Positions 24,243-35,128 are shown, numbered from the stretch's first letter. The stretch: 64,000 nucleotides of DNA from Mycoplasmatota bacterium (GCA_022771205.1 JALFCF010000001.1:1-64000), one strand, 5' to 3'. The notes: generated from the letters alone by a model not told the origin. Numbers and translations are program-made.

Positions 24243-26339
24243 ATGTTAGAAGGCTTAAATGATAGACAAAAAGAAGCGGTACTTTATAATGAAGGACCAC
24301 TGTTAATTATTGCTGGAGCTGGAGCAGGAAAAACTAAGACTTTAACTACTAAGATAGCTTACTTAATTGAGGAAGGGTTAGCTTATCCTTACAATGTTTT
24401 AGCAATTACTTTTACCAATAAGGCAGCAAAAGAAATGAAAGACAGATTATATGGAATAATTGGTGATTTAGCACAAAAAGTTCAAGTTTCTACATTTCAT
24501 AGCTTTGGTTTAAAATTATTAAGAGAAAATTATGCTAAGTTGGGATATGAAGCAAATTTTGTTATTATGGATAGTGATGATTCCTTAACAGTAGTAAAAA
24601 AAATAGTTAAAGATTTAGGATATGATCCAAAAATATATAATCCAAGAGCCATTAGAAATAAAATAAGCAGTTGTAAAAATGAAATGATGACACCAGAGAT
24701 GTATGAAAGATATGCAGTTAGCGATTATGAAAAAGTGATGCACAAAGTCTATGAAAAATACGAAGAAAAGTTAAAGAAAAATAATTCTGTAGATTTTGAC
24801 GATTTATTGTTATTACCAATCAAACTATTTAAAGAAAATCCGAGTGTATTACAAAGATATCAAGAACTATATCAATATATTTTAATTGATGAGTATCAAG
24901 ACACAAATGAAGCACAGTATATTTTATCAAAATTAATTAGTGCAAAAAGTAGAAAAATAACTTGTGTTGGAGATGATTCACAAAGTATTTATAGTTTCCG
25001 TGGAGCAAATTATAAAAACATTTTAAACTTCGAAAAAGATTATAAAGATGCCAAAACTATTTTATTAGAAGAAAATTATCGTTCAACAAGTACTATTTTG
25101 GATGCTGCTAATCAAGTGATTAAAAATAATACCCAAAGAAAAGATAAAAATCTTTGGACTTCCCGCGGAAAGGGAGAAAAAATAAAATATTATAGAGCAT
25201 ACAATGAACGTGATGAAGCTCAATATGTAATAAGAAAAGTAAAAGAATTAAGAAATAAAGATGTAGAGTATAAAGATATTGCAGTTCTTTATAGAACAAA
25301 TGCTCAGTCGCGTGTTTTAGAAGAAGAAATGTTAAAAGAAAATATGCCTTATCGAGTAATTGGAAGTTTTTATTTCTATTCAAGAAAAGAAATAAAAGAT
25401 TTAATTGCTTATCTAAGACTAATTCATAATTCTAAAGACAATGTTAGCTTACTTCGTGTTATTAATACTCCAAAACGTGGTATTGGATTAAAAACAATAG
25501 AAAACTTAACAATAAAAGCAGATGAGATAGGAACTAGTATTTATGATGCAATTTCTTCTGGAAAAGAGTTGGAATTTAAAAAGACCATAGAACAATTAAA
25601 AAGTCTATCTGAGGAATTAACGTTAACAGAATTAATTGATAAAGTATTAGATGCATCAGGTATGAGACAAGAACTAGAAAGTGAAAAAACTTTAGAAGCT
25701 GAAGTACGATTAGAAAACTTAGAAGAATTTAAATCTATTACCAAATCGTTTGAAGAACGAGAAGGATTAGTTTCACTAGAAGATTTTTTACTAGAAATAA
25801 GTTTAATTAGTGATGTTGAAGAATATAAGGACGACCCAAATAGAATAAGTTTGATGACAGTACATTCTGTAAAAGGTCTAGAGTTTAACCATGTTTTTGT
25901 AGTTGGTATGGAAGAAGGCATTTTTCCACATATGAATTCATTAATGGAAACTAGTGAACTAGAAGAAGAAAGACGATTATGTTATGTGGCAATCACACGT
26001 GCTAAGGATGATCTACACTTAATAAATGCTAGACGTCGAACTTTATTTGGTAAAGAACAAATCAATCCAGTAAGCAGATTCATTGGAGAAATAAATAAAG
26101 ATTTGATAGAAACAAATGTTAAAGAGGAAGAATTACCAAAACAAGAGAAAAAAATTGATACCGAGGTTATGTTCAGAGAAGAAGATGTAGATTATCAAGT
26201 GGGTGATTATGTATATCACGAAACATTTGGTACAGGAAAAGTTGTTGAAGTTACCAATACATTAGTAAGTGTCGCATTCAAACACCCGCATGGAATAAAG
26301 AAACTAATGAAAAACCATAAAAAACTATCTAAAGTATAG
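24243..26339 (+). CDS. pcrA: ATP-dependent DNA helicase PcrA
   Basis: SF1 3'-5' helicase that acts in nucleotide excision repair, rolling-circle replication and removal of RecA or stalled polymerase. The motifs are in order: Q-motif LNDRQKEAV, Walker A AGAGAGKTKTL, motif Ia TFTNKAAKEMK, STFHSFG, Walker B IDEYQDTNEAQ, GDDSQSIYSFRGA, LEENYRST, VHSVKGLEFNHVFVVG, and motif VI RRLCYVAITRAK. The C-terminus has the PcrA tail domain (YVYHETFGTGKVVEV) that binds RNA polymerase. 698 aa from the ATG at 24243 is normal; an upstream in-frame GTG at 24219 overlaps the -10 box (TATAAT, 24215-24220). The gene is followed after 10 nt by a broken small ORF. Confidence 0.96.
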   Translation: MLEGLNDRQKEAVLYNEGPLLIIAGAGAGKTKTLTTKIAYLIEEGLAYPYNVLAITFTNKAAKEMKDRLYGIIGDLAQKVQVSTFHSFGLKLLRENYAKLGYEANFVIMDSDDSLTVVKKIVKDLGYDPKIYNPRAIRNKISSCKNEMMTPEMYERYAVSDYEKVMHKVYEKYEEKLKKNNSVDFDDLLLLPIKLFKENPSVLQRYQELYQYILIDEYQDTNEAQYILSKLISAKSRKITCVGDDSQSIYSFRGANYKNILNFEKDYKDAKTILLEENYRSTSTILDAANQVIKNNTQRKDKNLWTSRGKGEKIKYYRAYNERDEAQYVIRKVKELRNKDVEYKDIAVLYRTNAQSRVLEEEMLKENMPYRVIGSFYFYSRKEIKDLIAYLRLIHNSKDNVSLLRVINTPKRGIGLKTIENLTIKADEIGTSIYDAISSGKELEFKKTIEQLKSLSEELTLTELIDKVLDASGMRQELESEKTLEAEVRLENLEEFKSITKSFEEREGLVSLEDFLLEISLISDVEEYKDDPNRISLMTVHSVKGLEFNHVFVVGMEEGIFPHMNSLMETSELEEERRLCYVAITRAKDDLHLINARRRTLFGKEQINPVSRFIGEINKDLIETNVKEEELPKQEKKIDTEVMFREEDVDYQVGDYVYHETFGTGKVVEVTNTLVSVAFKHPHGIKKLMKNHKKLSKV

Positions 26340-26349
26340 GAGAAAAACT

Positions 26350-26608
26350 ATGGAAGAAAAATTAGAAAGTGGTTATCAATTATACATAGGAAAAGATAAC
26401 AGGAGTATATATAAGGCAAAGAAGTGGAACAACCACTCAAATACATACTCAAGAAAATGAGTTAGATTTTATAAGAATTTTACCATCAATAGAAGAACAG
26501 ATTAAGGATGGTTATATGTTAGTACTGGGAAAATTTTACAAGAAGTTTTATGGCTTTTTTACAGATAATACACAAAATGAAACAAGACAATATGAAACAT
26601 ATAACTAA
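26350..26608 (+). pseudogene. Broken small gene, unknown family
   Basis: The ATG at 26350 (with GGAGAAAAAC before it) opens a frame reading MEEKLESGYQLYIGKD, then stops at 26460. From about 26400 a different frame is open to the TAA at 26606 (VYIRQRSGTTTQ, LDFIRILPSIEEQ, KDGYMLVLGKFYKKFYGFF). Removing one A from GATAACAGG near 26398 joins them into a continuous protein of about 86 aa. It is not a family I recognise. It sits between pcrA and the nucleotidyltransferases. Real frameshift or sequence error cannot be told apart here. Confidence 0.55.
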
Positions 26609-26688
26609 TTCTTCTTAAATACCTTAGTGAATATAGAAGAAAAAGTAAAAAATATTAAAAATATTAATAAAAATATAGGAGGAAAATA

Positions 26689-27597
26689 ATGAAAAAAACA
26701 TTACTAATATTAGCGGCAGGAATGGGAAGCCGCTTCGGAGGATTAAAACAAATTGAAGGAGTAGGACCAAATAATGAGTTTATTATAGATTATTCAATCT
26801 ATGATGCCATTAAAGCAGGTTTTAATAAGATTGTATTCATAATAAAAGAAGAAAATTATGAAATTTTCAAAGAAACAATTGGAAAAAGAGTAGAACCACA
26901 TATTGAAACAGAATATGTATTTCAAAAGAATGATAATTTGCCAGAAGAATATAAAGAATTATTAAAAAATAGAGAAAAACCATTGGGAACAGCACATGCT
27001 ATACTTTGTGCTAGAGACAAAATAAATGAGCCTTTTGCAATCATCAATGCAGATGATTTCTATGGCTACGATGCCTATGAAAAGGCAATTCAATTTTTAG
27101 AAAATCCTTCTACTAATCACTATGGTATGGTTGCATATCGACTAGGAAATACATTAACACCGAATGGTTCTGCCAAAAGAGGTGTTTGTGAGGTAGATGA
27201 AAAAGGTGAGTTGATTAAACTTACAGAAAGTAGTGTGACACTAAACGGAGATACAGTAGATGTGCATCCGTTAGAAGGAAAAGCTGCTTTTAGAACGAGT
27301 AAAGATACTATTGCATCCATGAACTTTCTATTATTTACACCAGATTTATTTCAAATACTAGAAGATAGATTTCCAGATTTCTTAAATCAAAATAAAGATA
27401 ATTTAGACTCATGTGAATACTTAATTCCAATCGTTCTAAATGAATTAGTAGAAGAAGGAAAAAAACAAGTAAATGTAATTGAAACGACGTCTGTTTGGTA
27501 TGGAATAACATATAAAGAAGATAAAGATTTAGTGACAAATGCAATCAAAAAACTAGTAGAAATGGGAGTATATCCACAAAATTTATGGAGTGAGTAG
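26689..27597 (+). CDS. NTP-transferase family nucleotidyltransferase, copy 1
   Basis: 302 aa with the nucleotidyltransferase fold used for NDP-sugar synthesis. The N-terminal ILAAGMGSRFGGLKQIE is the nucleotide-binding loop, GTAHAILCARD the second sugar-nucleotide motif, and INADDFYG carries the metal-binding Asp. It probably activates a sugar or alcohol phosphate for a glycan or phosphosugar pathway; the specific substrate is unknown. A long AT-rich stretch and AGGAGG precede the ATG. The second copy starts on the base after its stop codon. This is a tandem pair rather than an isolated gene. Confidence 0.8.
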   Translation: MKKTLLILAAGMGSRFGGLKQIEGVGPNNEFIIDYSIYDAIKAGFNKIVFIIKEENYEIFKETIGKRVEPHIETEYVFQKNDNLPEEYKELLKNREKPLGTAHAILCARDKINEPFAIINADDFYGYDAYEKAIQFLENPSTNHYGMVAYRLGNTLTPNGSAKRGVCEVDEKGELIKLTESSVTLNGDTVDVHPLEGKAAFRTSKDTIASMNFLLFTPDLFQILEDRFPDFLNQNKDNLDSCEYLIPIVLNELVEEGKKQVNVIETTSVWYGITYKEDKDLVTNAIKKLVEMGVYPQNLWSE

Positions 27598-28506
27598 ATG
27601 AAAGAAAAAACATTATTAATATTAGCGGCAGGAATGGGAAGTCGCTTTGGTGGACTAAAGCAAATAGAGCCATTCGGGCCTAATGGAGAGTTTATTATAG
27701 ACTATTCCATATATGATGCAAAAAAAGCAGGTTTTAATAAAGTGGTTTTTGTAATTAAAGAAGAAAATTATAAGATTTTTAAAGAAACAATAGGAAAAAG
27801 AATTGAATCATATATAAAAACTGAATATGCTTTTCAAGATAATAGATTAGTCCCAAAAGAATATCAAGAGTTATTGCAAAATAGAGAAAAGCCATTAGGA
27901 ACAGCACACGCTATACTGTGTGCTAAAGATAAAATAAATGGACCTTTTGCTATGATAAATGCAGACGATTTTTACGGAAGAGATGCACTAGTAAAGGCTA
28001 GTGACTATCTAGATAATATTTCTAACAATCATTATGGAATGATAGCTTATTTAGTAAAAAATACATTAAGTCCAACTGGAGCAAGCTCTAGAGGAATTTG
28101 TTATGAAAAAAACAATAAATTAACTGAGGTAAAAGAAAGTAAAGTTGAACGAATAGATAATAAAATTATAGCTATTCTTCAGGATACAGAAGAAAAAATA
28201 GAAGTATCCGAAAATACTCCTGTATCCATGAACTTATTACTATTTTCCAAAGATTTCTTTAGTATATTAGAAAAATATTTTTATATTTTCTTAGAACAAA
28301 ATAAAAACAATCTTGCAAAGGTTGAATATCAGATACCGACAGTTTTAAGTAATGCTATGAAATATGAAGGAAAAACAGTAGACTTAATGATTACAACAGC
28401 AAAATGGTATGGAGTAACTTACAAAGAAGACCAAGAAATGGTCAAAAAAGCATTTCTTGAGATGACAAAGCAAAAAATTTACCCCAAAAACTTGTGGATA
28501 AATTAA
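27598..28506 (+). CDS. NTP-transferase family nucleotidyltransferase, copy 2
   Basis: 302 aa, the same length as copy 1 and collinear with it along the whole protein. ILAAGMGSRFGGLKQIE is identical, and GTAHAILCAKD and INADDFYG are conserved. Divergence is concentrated in the C-terminal half (about residues 170-230, including an insertion-like EKNNKLTEVKES segment), where sugar specificity usually resides. It starts immediately after the copy 1 stop (TAGATG), with the ribosome-binding site GGAG inside copy 1. The pattern suggests duplication followed by divergence of substrate choice. Both active sites look intact. Confidence 0.8.
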   Translation: MKEKTLLILAAGMGSRFGGLKQIEPFGPNGEFIIDYSIYDAKKAGFNKVVFVIKEENYKIFKETIGKRIESYIKTEYAFQDNRLVPKEYQELLQNREKPLGTAHAILCAKDKINGPFAMINADDFYGRDALVKASDYLDNISNNHYGMIAYLVKNTLSPTGASSRGICYEKNNKLTEVKESKVERIDNKIIAILQDTEEKIEVSENTPVSMNLLLFSKDFFSILEKYFYIFLEQNKNNLAKVEYQIPTVLSNAMKYEGKTVDLMITTAKWYGVTYKEDQEMVKKAFLEMTKQKIYPKNLWIN

Positions 28507-28529
28507 ATATTTTTATTTAAATAAAAATA

Positions 28530-28538
28530 TGATATAAT
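28530..28538 (+). promoter_or_regulatory. Extended -10 promoter of the BI-1 gene
   Basis: TGATATAAT with AT-rich flanks and no clear -35. AAGGAG follows before the ATG at 28567. Confidence 0.55.
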
Positions 28539-28566
28539 AAAAAAAATAAATGATTAAGGAGAAAAA

Positions 28567-29223
28567 ATGAACGAAAATAATCTAAATACACAACTTTATC
28601 CAAAAATGTTTACATGGTTATTTATTGGACTATTGATAACTTTTGCTAGTGGTTACGCATTAACATTAAATACAGAGTTAATGATACAAGTATTATCAGT
28701 TGGAATTTTACCTATTGCAATTGCTGAAATTGTAATTGCTCTTATTTTAGGAATAAGAATTGCCAAAATGAATCCTCTTACAATGAAGATTCTATACATC
28801 ATATATTCAGTTTTAACAGGGGTTACTTTTTCAGTAATATTTGTTGCTTTTGAAGTGTCCTCTTTGATTAGTATTTTCATAATTACAGCTATAATTTTTG
28901 CTTTACTAGCATTTTATGGATATACAACAAAAAGAGATTTGACAAAGCTTGGAACAATTGCTTTGATTGCATTACTTGGCATACTTATTGGAGGATTAAT
29001 AAATATTCTAATTTTTAAAAGCTCAACATTTGATTTAGCTTTAACAATAATTGGAGTATTAATCTTCATAGCATACATTGCGTATGATGTAAACAAAGTA
29101 AAACAGTTAATGTTAGCAATTGGTGAAGAAAAAGCAGCCGTATATGGAGCATTTCAATTATACTTAGATTTCATTAACTTATTTATTAGATTATTAGAAC
29201 TTTTTGGAAAAAGAAGAGATTAG
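28567..29223 (+). CDS. Bax inhibitor-1 (BI-1/YccA) family membrane protein
   Basis: 218 aa with about seven membrane helices across the whole length. FALLAFYGYTTKRDLTKLG and the C-terminal IAYIAYDVNKVKQL followed by YGAFQLYLDFINLFIRLL are the family signatures, including the paired Asp residues that gate the calcium leak in the bacterial homologue BsYetJ. In bacteria the proteins are pH-sensitive calcium leak channels or membrane-protein quality modulators; the role here is unknown. It is monocistronic with its own promoter and terminator. Confidence 0.9.
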   Translation: MNENNLNTQLYPKMFTWLFIGLLITFASGYALTLNTELMIQVLSVGILPIAIAEIVIALILGIRIAKMNPLTMKILYIIYSVLTGVTFSVIFVAFEVSSLISIFIITAIIFALLAFYGYTTKRDLTKLGTIALIALLGILIGGLINILIFKSSTFDLALTIIGVLIFIAYIAYDVNKVKQLMLAIGEEKAAVYGAFQLYLDFINLFIRLLELFGKRRD

Positions 29224-29245
29224 AACCGTGAGGTTCTTTTTTTTA
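29222..29245 (+). terminator. Intrinsic terminator after the BI-1 gene
   Basis: AGAACC and GGTTCT around GTGA, then eight T. Confidence 0.82.
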
Positions 29246-29256
29246 TAAAAATATAA

Positions 29257-29284
29257 TTGCTGTCGATTATATATATGCTATAAT
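29257..29284 (+). promoter_or_regulatory. Promoter of the small membrane genes
   Basis: TTGCTG (29257-29262), 16 bp, TATAAT (29279-29284) with TGC just before it (extended -10). Confidence 0.55.
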
Positions 29285-29304
29285 AAAAAAAATAGGTGAG
29301 TAAA

Positions 29305-29475
29305 ATGAAAAGTAAATTATTATTAATTTCTGGAATTGGAGTTGTTTTAGGAGCAATTTTATTAATAGAATCGATGCTAATTACATCTGTGAGCTGGGGA
29401 CAAGTCGTGGGAGCTATATTGTTTATAATGGGCACATGTCTAATGTTATCTACTACTGGAAACAAAATAATATAA
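29305..29475 (+). CDS. Small two-helix membrane protein or N-terminal fragment
   Basis: 56 codons from an ATG behind AATAGGTGAG, with its own promoter. Two hydrophobic stretches (LLLISGIGVVLGAILL and VVGAILFIMGTCLML) suggest a small membrane protein. It ends at a TAA at 29473. The next frame continues at exactly this point with further membrane helices (IIFSFLTVIGVIILTIFF), so it may instead be the N-terminal part of one larger protein broken by a one-base loss near 29465-29475. No family is recognised. Confidence 0.55.
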   Translation: MKSKLLLISGIGVVLGAILLIESMLITSVSWGQVVGAILFIMGTCLMLSTTGNKII

Positions 29476-30214
29476 GTATAATATTTAGCTTTCTCACAGT
29501 TATTGGAGTAATCATATTGACAATTTTTTTCATATTAATAGCCTTAGGTGTAATAGAGATAAGAACTTCAGCATTTAGTGAACCAGAAATAGCCACAATA
29601 ATATTTCCATTCATATTAGCTTTTACAGTAGGAAGTGCAACACTTACATATTTAACTAGTACAGTAAGTGATACAAATACAATTAAAACATTGAGAAATT
29701 TAGTAGCAGGATTGAGCGTAGGAATTGCTGTAATGACATTGATAATGGGTTTTATGGGAATATTAGCATTACAACTACTGCCAATAGTAACAATAGCCGA
29801 AATTGTTTTAGCTGTTATAATTTTATTTTTAATAGTATTAGATAAACAAGAATCATTAGAAACTATTTCTGTTTTAACTATTAGGTGCAGAGAATTACAA
29901 CAACAAACTGCAAAACTAGAACAAGATTTAAATGCTCAAACAGGTAAAGAACAAACTTCACAAGAAGAATTAGAGCAACTGAAAAAAGTAATCAGGAGCT
30001 TAAAGCAAATGCTGATTACTATAATAAATTGTATACAGAAGCCAAACAAGAAGCCTTGTACAGTCAGCAATAATTAATGGCAATTTCAAATAAACAAGTT
30101 CAACAAACCTCTGTAGCAGAACCAACTACTATAGCACCGGTACAACCAGAAATAGTTCCAACGACACCTCAAACATCACCAATAACAACAATAAATTATC
30201 AAAATAATAATTAA
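29436..30214 (+). pseudogene. Membrane/coiled-coil protein with frameshift and early stop
   Basis: The first open segment (29436-30077) has about four membrane helices, then a coiled coil rich in Gln, Glu and Leu (about residues 150-185). At GAAAAAAGT (29981-29989) the coiled coil makes better sense in the -1 frame, reading LKKSNQELKANADYYNKLY and on to QALYSQQ-like residues and a TAA at 30071. The same frame then continues through LMAISNK into a Pro/Thr/Gln-rich tail to 30214. One A missing from that homopolymer would repair the coiled coil. The start is uncertain: the ATG at 29436 has no ribosome-binding site and overlaps the preceding small ORF. Probably one gene, with 29305-29475, damaged or mis-sequenced. 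Confidence 0.5.
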
Positions 30215-30215
30215 A

Positions 30216-30243
30216 AAGAGAAACGAGAAAGTTTCTTTTTTTT
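30216..30243 (+). terminator. Intrinsic terminator before ligA
   Basis: AGAAAC and GTTTCT with a 6-nt loop, flanked by A-tract and T-tract. Confidence 0.75.
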
Positions 30244-30275
30244 AATTATTAAAAATGATATACTAATAATGGTGA

Positions 30276-32279
<2,004 letters not shown>

Positions 32280-32281
<2 letters not shown>

Positions 32282-32308
32282 TACAAATAAAGAGAATTAT
32301 AGTATAAT
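32280..32308 (+). promoter_or_regulatory. Promoter of the transglutaminase-like operon
   Basis: TTTACA (32280-32285), 17 bp, TATAAT (32303-32308). The leader carries AAAGGGGAGAAAGG. Confidence 0.75.
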
Positions 32309-32334
32309 ATGCCTTATCAAAAGGGGAGAAAGGT

Positions 32335-33195
32335 ATGAATAAGATAGATGGATATCTAAGATTTTATAAACATATGGAACTATGCTATAGAGCATATAAA
32401 TCATCTCCTCTAGGAAGAGAATATGATCTAGTAAAAGAACAAGAAGCCCAATTAATAAAAAATCTTTCTAATACAGAAGATATTGATATATACCAAGCAA
32501 TTTATCATTATTTAGTTTGGAATGGATATTTTTCTGCTGAAAATAAATTCTTAGGAGCTTCTAAAGATATTATAGAATTAACATCAGAAAGAGCAATAGC
32601 GATAGCATGCGGAAACGGTTGCTGTAGAAATTTTGCTTGTCATTTTAAAAAATTAATGAATTTAATAGAAGAGGATTCCGCATTAATATTAGTAGGGACA
32701 AAATACAAGGGGAAAAGAGAAGTAGGAACGAGCATAAAAGGATTACAAGAAGAAGTAGATGAAACAAGACTGGAACCCCCAAAAGGATTGATGTCTTTGT
32801 TTTTTCCAAATCATGTTGAAGTATTAGACTTAAAAAACTCCAAAATTCCTAAGTTACTAGATCCATTTAATTTTGGTATACATACTGTCACAGAAGAGCA
32901 AACATTATTAATAAAACGACAAATGATAGATTTTGGGACTGGATTACTATTTGATTTTGAAATGAATAGCGAGGATAGAGATAATATAATAAATTATGGA
33001 AATAATTTAGAAAAAGAATTTTCTAAAAGAAAATTAAATGCTCTACCATTAGAACAAAGAACAAAAATATATCAACAAGCAATAGATTTATGTAAAGAAA
33101 ATATAGAACTATTAGAACAATACCAGACAGAAATGAATCCTATTTATCAGCACATAAAAGAGGAAGCAAAAATATATCAACGAAAAGGATTTTAA
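32335..33195 (+). CDS. Putative transglutaminase-like cysteine hydrolase
   Basis: 286 aa cytosolic protein. GNGCCRNFACHFKKLM (about residues 94-109) resembles the nucleophile helix of transglutaminase-like enzymes (GxCRxFA...F). NHVEVLDL (about 160) and LLDPFNFG (about 175) could supply the His and Asp of the triad. No signal peptide or membrane segment. The helical C-terminus is rich in Gln and Glu. It is cotranscribed with an OB-fold membrane protein and a helix-hairpin-helix protein. The family call rests on motif pattern only, and a similar short protein occurs at 46041. Substrate unknown. Confidence 0.5.
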   Translation: MNKIDGYLRFYKHMELCYRAYKSSPLGREYDLVKEQEAQLIKNLSNTEDIDIYQAIYHYLVWNGYFSAENKFLGASKDIIELTSERAIAIACGNGCCRNFACHFKKLMNLIEEDSALILVGTKYKGKREVGTSIKGLQEEVDETRLEPPKGLMSLFFPNHVEVLDLKNSKIPKLLDPFNFGIHTVTEEQTLLIKRQMIDFGTGLLFDFEMNSEDRDNIINYGNNLEKEFSKRKLNALPLEQRTKIYQQAIDLCKENIELLEQYQTEMNPIYQHIKEEAKIYQRKGF

Positions 33196-33207
33196 GGAGG
33201 GATAAAG

Positions 33208-33879
33208 ATGAGAAAAAAGAAAAAAGAGTTAAAAACAGAAGAATATAATTATGTAGATTACAATAATTATGGAATGAATGACTTAGATATGGAAATAATT
33301 GAAGAAAAGGAACCTTTGTCAAAGGTTATTAGTAATATTATTTTTATCTTTATAATAGCTTTAGGAATTATTATTGCTATTGATGTTATTTGTGTTCAAA
33401 AATATAATAAAGGACCATATTTTGCAATACGTATTAAAACATATAATGATGGTGGAACTGAAGAATTTTATGGATTAGGATACAAAGTTATCAAATATCA
33501 TCAAGAACAAGGAAGAAGGGACACCGAAATCGGTTTTTGGACAATGCCATATTCAGTTGAACCAATAGAAATTTCCGCTTTAGATTTAGCAATTGAATTT
33601 AGAAACGATCCAGAAAAAACAGCAAATAAATATGCAGGACAATTTATGAGAATAACAGGTAGAATCTATAAAATCAAAGATAATGAATTAATATTACGTT
33701 ATAAAGATTCAGATGATGCGTATACTTTAAAAGTAAAATGTCCAATGGCTGAAAAAACAGATTTTAGTGACTTTGAAGAAGGAATGGAAATAACAGTAAT
33801 AGGAACTTTAGATAATTTTACCTTAGCAACCAAAACAACATCAAACAGTGCCAATATGAGTAACTGTTTTACAGAATAA
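33208..33879 (+). CDS. Single-pass membrane protein with OB-fold (tRNA_anti-like) domain
   Basis: 223 aa. A charged cytoplasmic N-terminus is followed by one membrane helix (about residues 46-66) and an extracytoplasmic C-terminal region. The last about 90 residues (NKYAGQFMRITGRIYKIKD, VKCPMAEKTDFSDFEEGM, ITVIGTLDNFT) resemble the tRNA_anti-like OB-fold domain found in membrane-anchored proteins of unknown role. AAGGAGG precedes the ATG. It follows the transglutaminase-like gene by 12 nt and precedes the HhH gene by 15 nt, in one operon. A nucleic-acid role is not implied, since the domain appears to lie outside the cell. Confidence 0.65.
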   Translation: MRKKKKELKTEEYNYVDYNNYGMNDLDMEIIEEKEPLSKVISNIIFIFIIALGIIIAIDVICVQKYNKGPYFAIRIKTYNDGGTEEFYGLGYKVIKYHQEQGRRDTEIGFWTMPYSVEPIEISALDLAIEFRNDPEKTANKYAGQFMRITGRIYKIKDNELILRYKDSDDAYTLKVKCPMAEKTDFSDFEEGMEITVIGTLDNFTLATKTTSNSANMSNCFTE

Positions 33880-33894
33880 AAAGAGAGGGATAAG

Positions 33895-34581
33895 ATGAGT
33901 GAAGAGTTTGAATTACCTATAACATTACAACAGATAGGTATAAAAAAAGCTATTAGAAAAAAACTAGCACGACACAATATTGAAACATTAGAAGAATTAT
34001 TGGATACAGATTATGAGGATTTAATTAAGATAAGACAATTAGGAGCGAGCGGAATAAATGAGATAAAAAAGGTACTACATGATGCGGGTTACAAAATAAA
34101 AAATGAAGAAAATTCCCTAGAGGCAAAAAGAGAAAAGCTAAAATCTCAAGGTAGATTATTACTAGAAGATTTAGGATTCCCATCTCAAACCTATGCAATA
34201 TTATATAAAACAGGAATCTTTACGATAGAGCAGCTAAACGAAAACTGGAATAAAATAACACAGTTAAGAGGATATGGACCATACAGACAACAAAGTTTAT
34301 TAGAGCATCTAGCTATGTTAGGAATTGAGGCAACAGCAGAACAATTGATAATTCCAGAAGACGTAGAGAAAAGATTAAAGGAAATGGAAAGTCAAAGAAA
34401 AATAGAGGCTACAGAACTAAAACAACGAGAAGAAACAGAAGAATGGAATATATTGATAAAAGAATATCAAGCGTTAATAGCCGAAAAACAGAATTTAAGA
34501 AAAAGAGAAGAAGAAATAGATGAAGAGTTAGGAAGAATAAGGGAAAGTTTAAGTGCAAAAGTCAAACAAAAAAGACAATAA
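33895..34581 (+). CDS. Protein with RNA polymerase alpha-CTD-like helix-hairpin-helix repeats
   Basis: 228 aa. The segment around IKKAIRKKLARHNIETLEEL (residues about 13-32) through IRQLGASGINEIKKVLHDAG matches the helix-hairpin-helix of the RNA polymerase alpha C-terminal domain, with (V/I)R(N/Q)LG and a following helix. A second degenerate copy lies at about 90-145 (SQTYAILYKTGIFTIEQLNE, RGYGPYRQQSLLEHLAMLG). The C-terminal about 70 residues form a Glu/Lys/Arg coiled coil. No polymerase-binding N-terminal domain is present, so it is not RpoA itself. A DNA-binding or scaffold function is plausible. Third gene of its operon. Confidence 0.62.
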   Translation: MSEEFELPITLQQIGIKKAIRKKLARHNIETLEELLDTDYEDLIKIRQLGASGINEIKKVLHDAGYKIKNEENSLEAKREKLKSQGRLLLEDLGFPSQTYAILYKTGIFTIEQLNENWNKITQLRGYGPYRQQSLLEHLAMLGIEATAEQLIIPEDVEKRLKEMESQRKIEATELKQREETEEWNILIKEYQALIAEKQNLRKREEEIDEELGRIRESLSAKVKQKRQ

Positions 34582-34705
34582 TGATTTATATTATTTAAAA
34601 AAAGAAATAGAAAAATTAAAAGAAGAAAATAGAAAAACAAAAATACGATTAGAAAGGAAAAGCCTAGAGCTTCAAAAATATTGGCTAAAAATATTGGACT
34701 TTTAA
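34553..34705 (+). CDS. Small coiled-coil ORF, unknown
   Basis: 50 codons from a GTG at 34553, with AAGGGAAAG upstream, overlapping the end of the HhH gene by 29 nt. The product is almost entirely Lys/Glu/Leu/Asn with heptad-like spacing (LKKEIEKLKEENRKTKIRLE), consistent with a short coiled coil. It could be a coupled small protein or a remnant of a longer coiled-coil tail. Weak evidence; no homologue is recognised. Confidence 0.35.
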   Translation: MQKSNKKDNNDLYYLKKEIEKLKEENRKTKIRLERKSLELQKYWLKILDF

Positions 34706-34716
34706 AAGGAAAAAAT

Positions 34717-35089
34717 ATGAAAAGTTTTAATATAGGTAGAGTCTTGCTGTACTTTTAACGTCTACAGTATTACTAAGTGGAGTAAGATAGAAGAAAATAA
34801 ATTAGAAATAAAGACTCCAGAAATAACCGCAGAAGAATGCGAACATCTAATTGTAGATTTTGGTAATCAAACTGTTATATTTAAAGAATGTGAAGGCTAT
34901 GAAATTTATTGCCGTTCACAAACCAATAGTGGACTAGCAGAGTACACTATTAAAGATAATGATGATAACATTCTAATATCAGGTTATACAACAGAATTTA
35001 ATGATTATATGACATCTCATAATCAAGTGAATGAAATAGAAGAAAGAGCAATAGATAATGGAGCTTATGTTTATAAATTACAAAAGTAA
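34717..35089 (+). pseudogene. Lipoprotein-like gene with two frameshifts in the signal peptide
   Basis: The ATG at 34717 behind AAAAGGAAAA reads MKSFNIGRV and then stops at 34758. A second frame (34746-34788) reads the rest of a hydrophobic signal (AVLLTSTVLLSG) and then stops. A third frame (from about 34781) is open to 35089 and encodes a hydrophilic domain with Cys in ECEHLIVDFGN, FKECEGYEIYC. Together they look like a secreted lipoprotein of about 120 aa whose lipobox Cys has been lost (LLSG without C). No family is recognised. The region otherwise holds no gene. Confidence 0.55.
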
Positions 35090-35090
35090 G

Positions 35091-35115
35091 AAGAACTCAT
35101 AGTAGTTCTTTTTTT
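35091..35115 (+). terminator. Intrinsic terminator before gatC
   Basis: AAGAACT and AGTTCTT around CATAGT, then five T. Confidence 0.78.
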
Positions 35116-35128
35116 GAAAAGAAATTTA

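Noticed and set aside
29436-29520. The ATG at 29436 as a well-supported start of an independent gene
   Set aside because: It has no ribosome-binding site and overlaps the preceding small ORF; a continuation of that ORF after a one-base shift is at least as likely.
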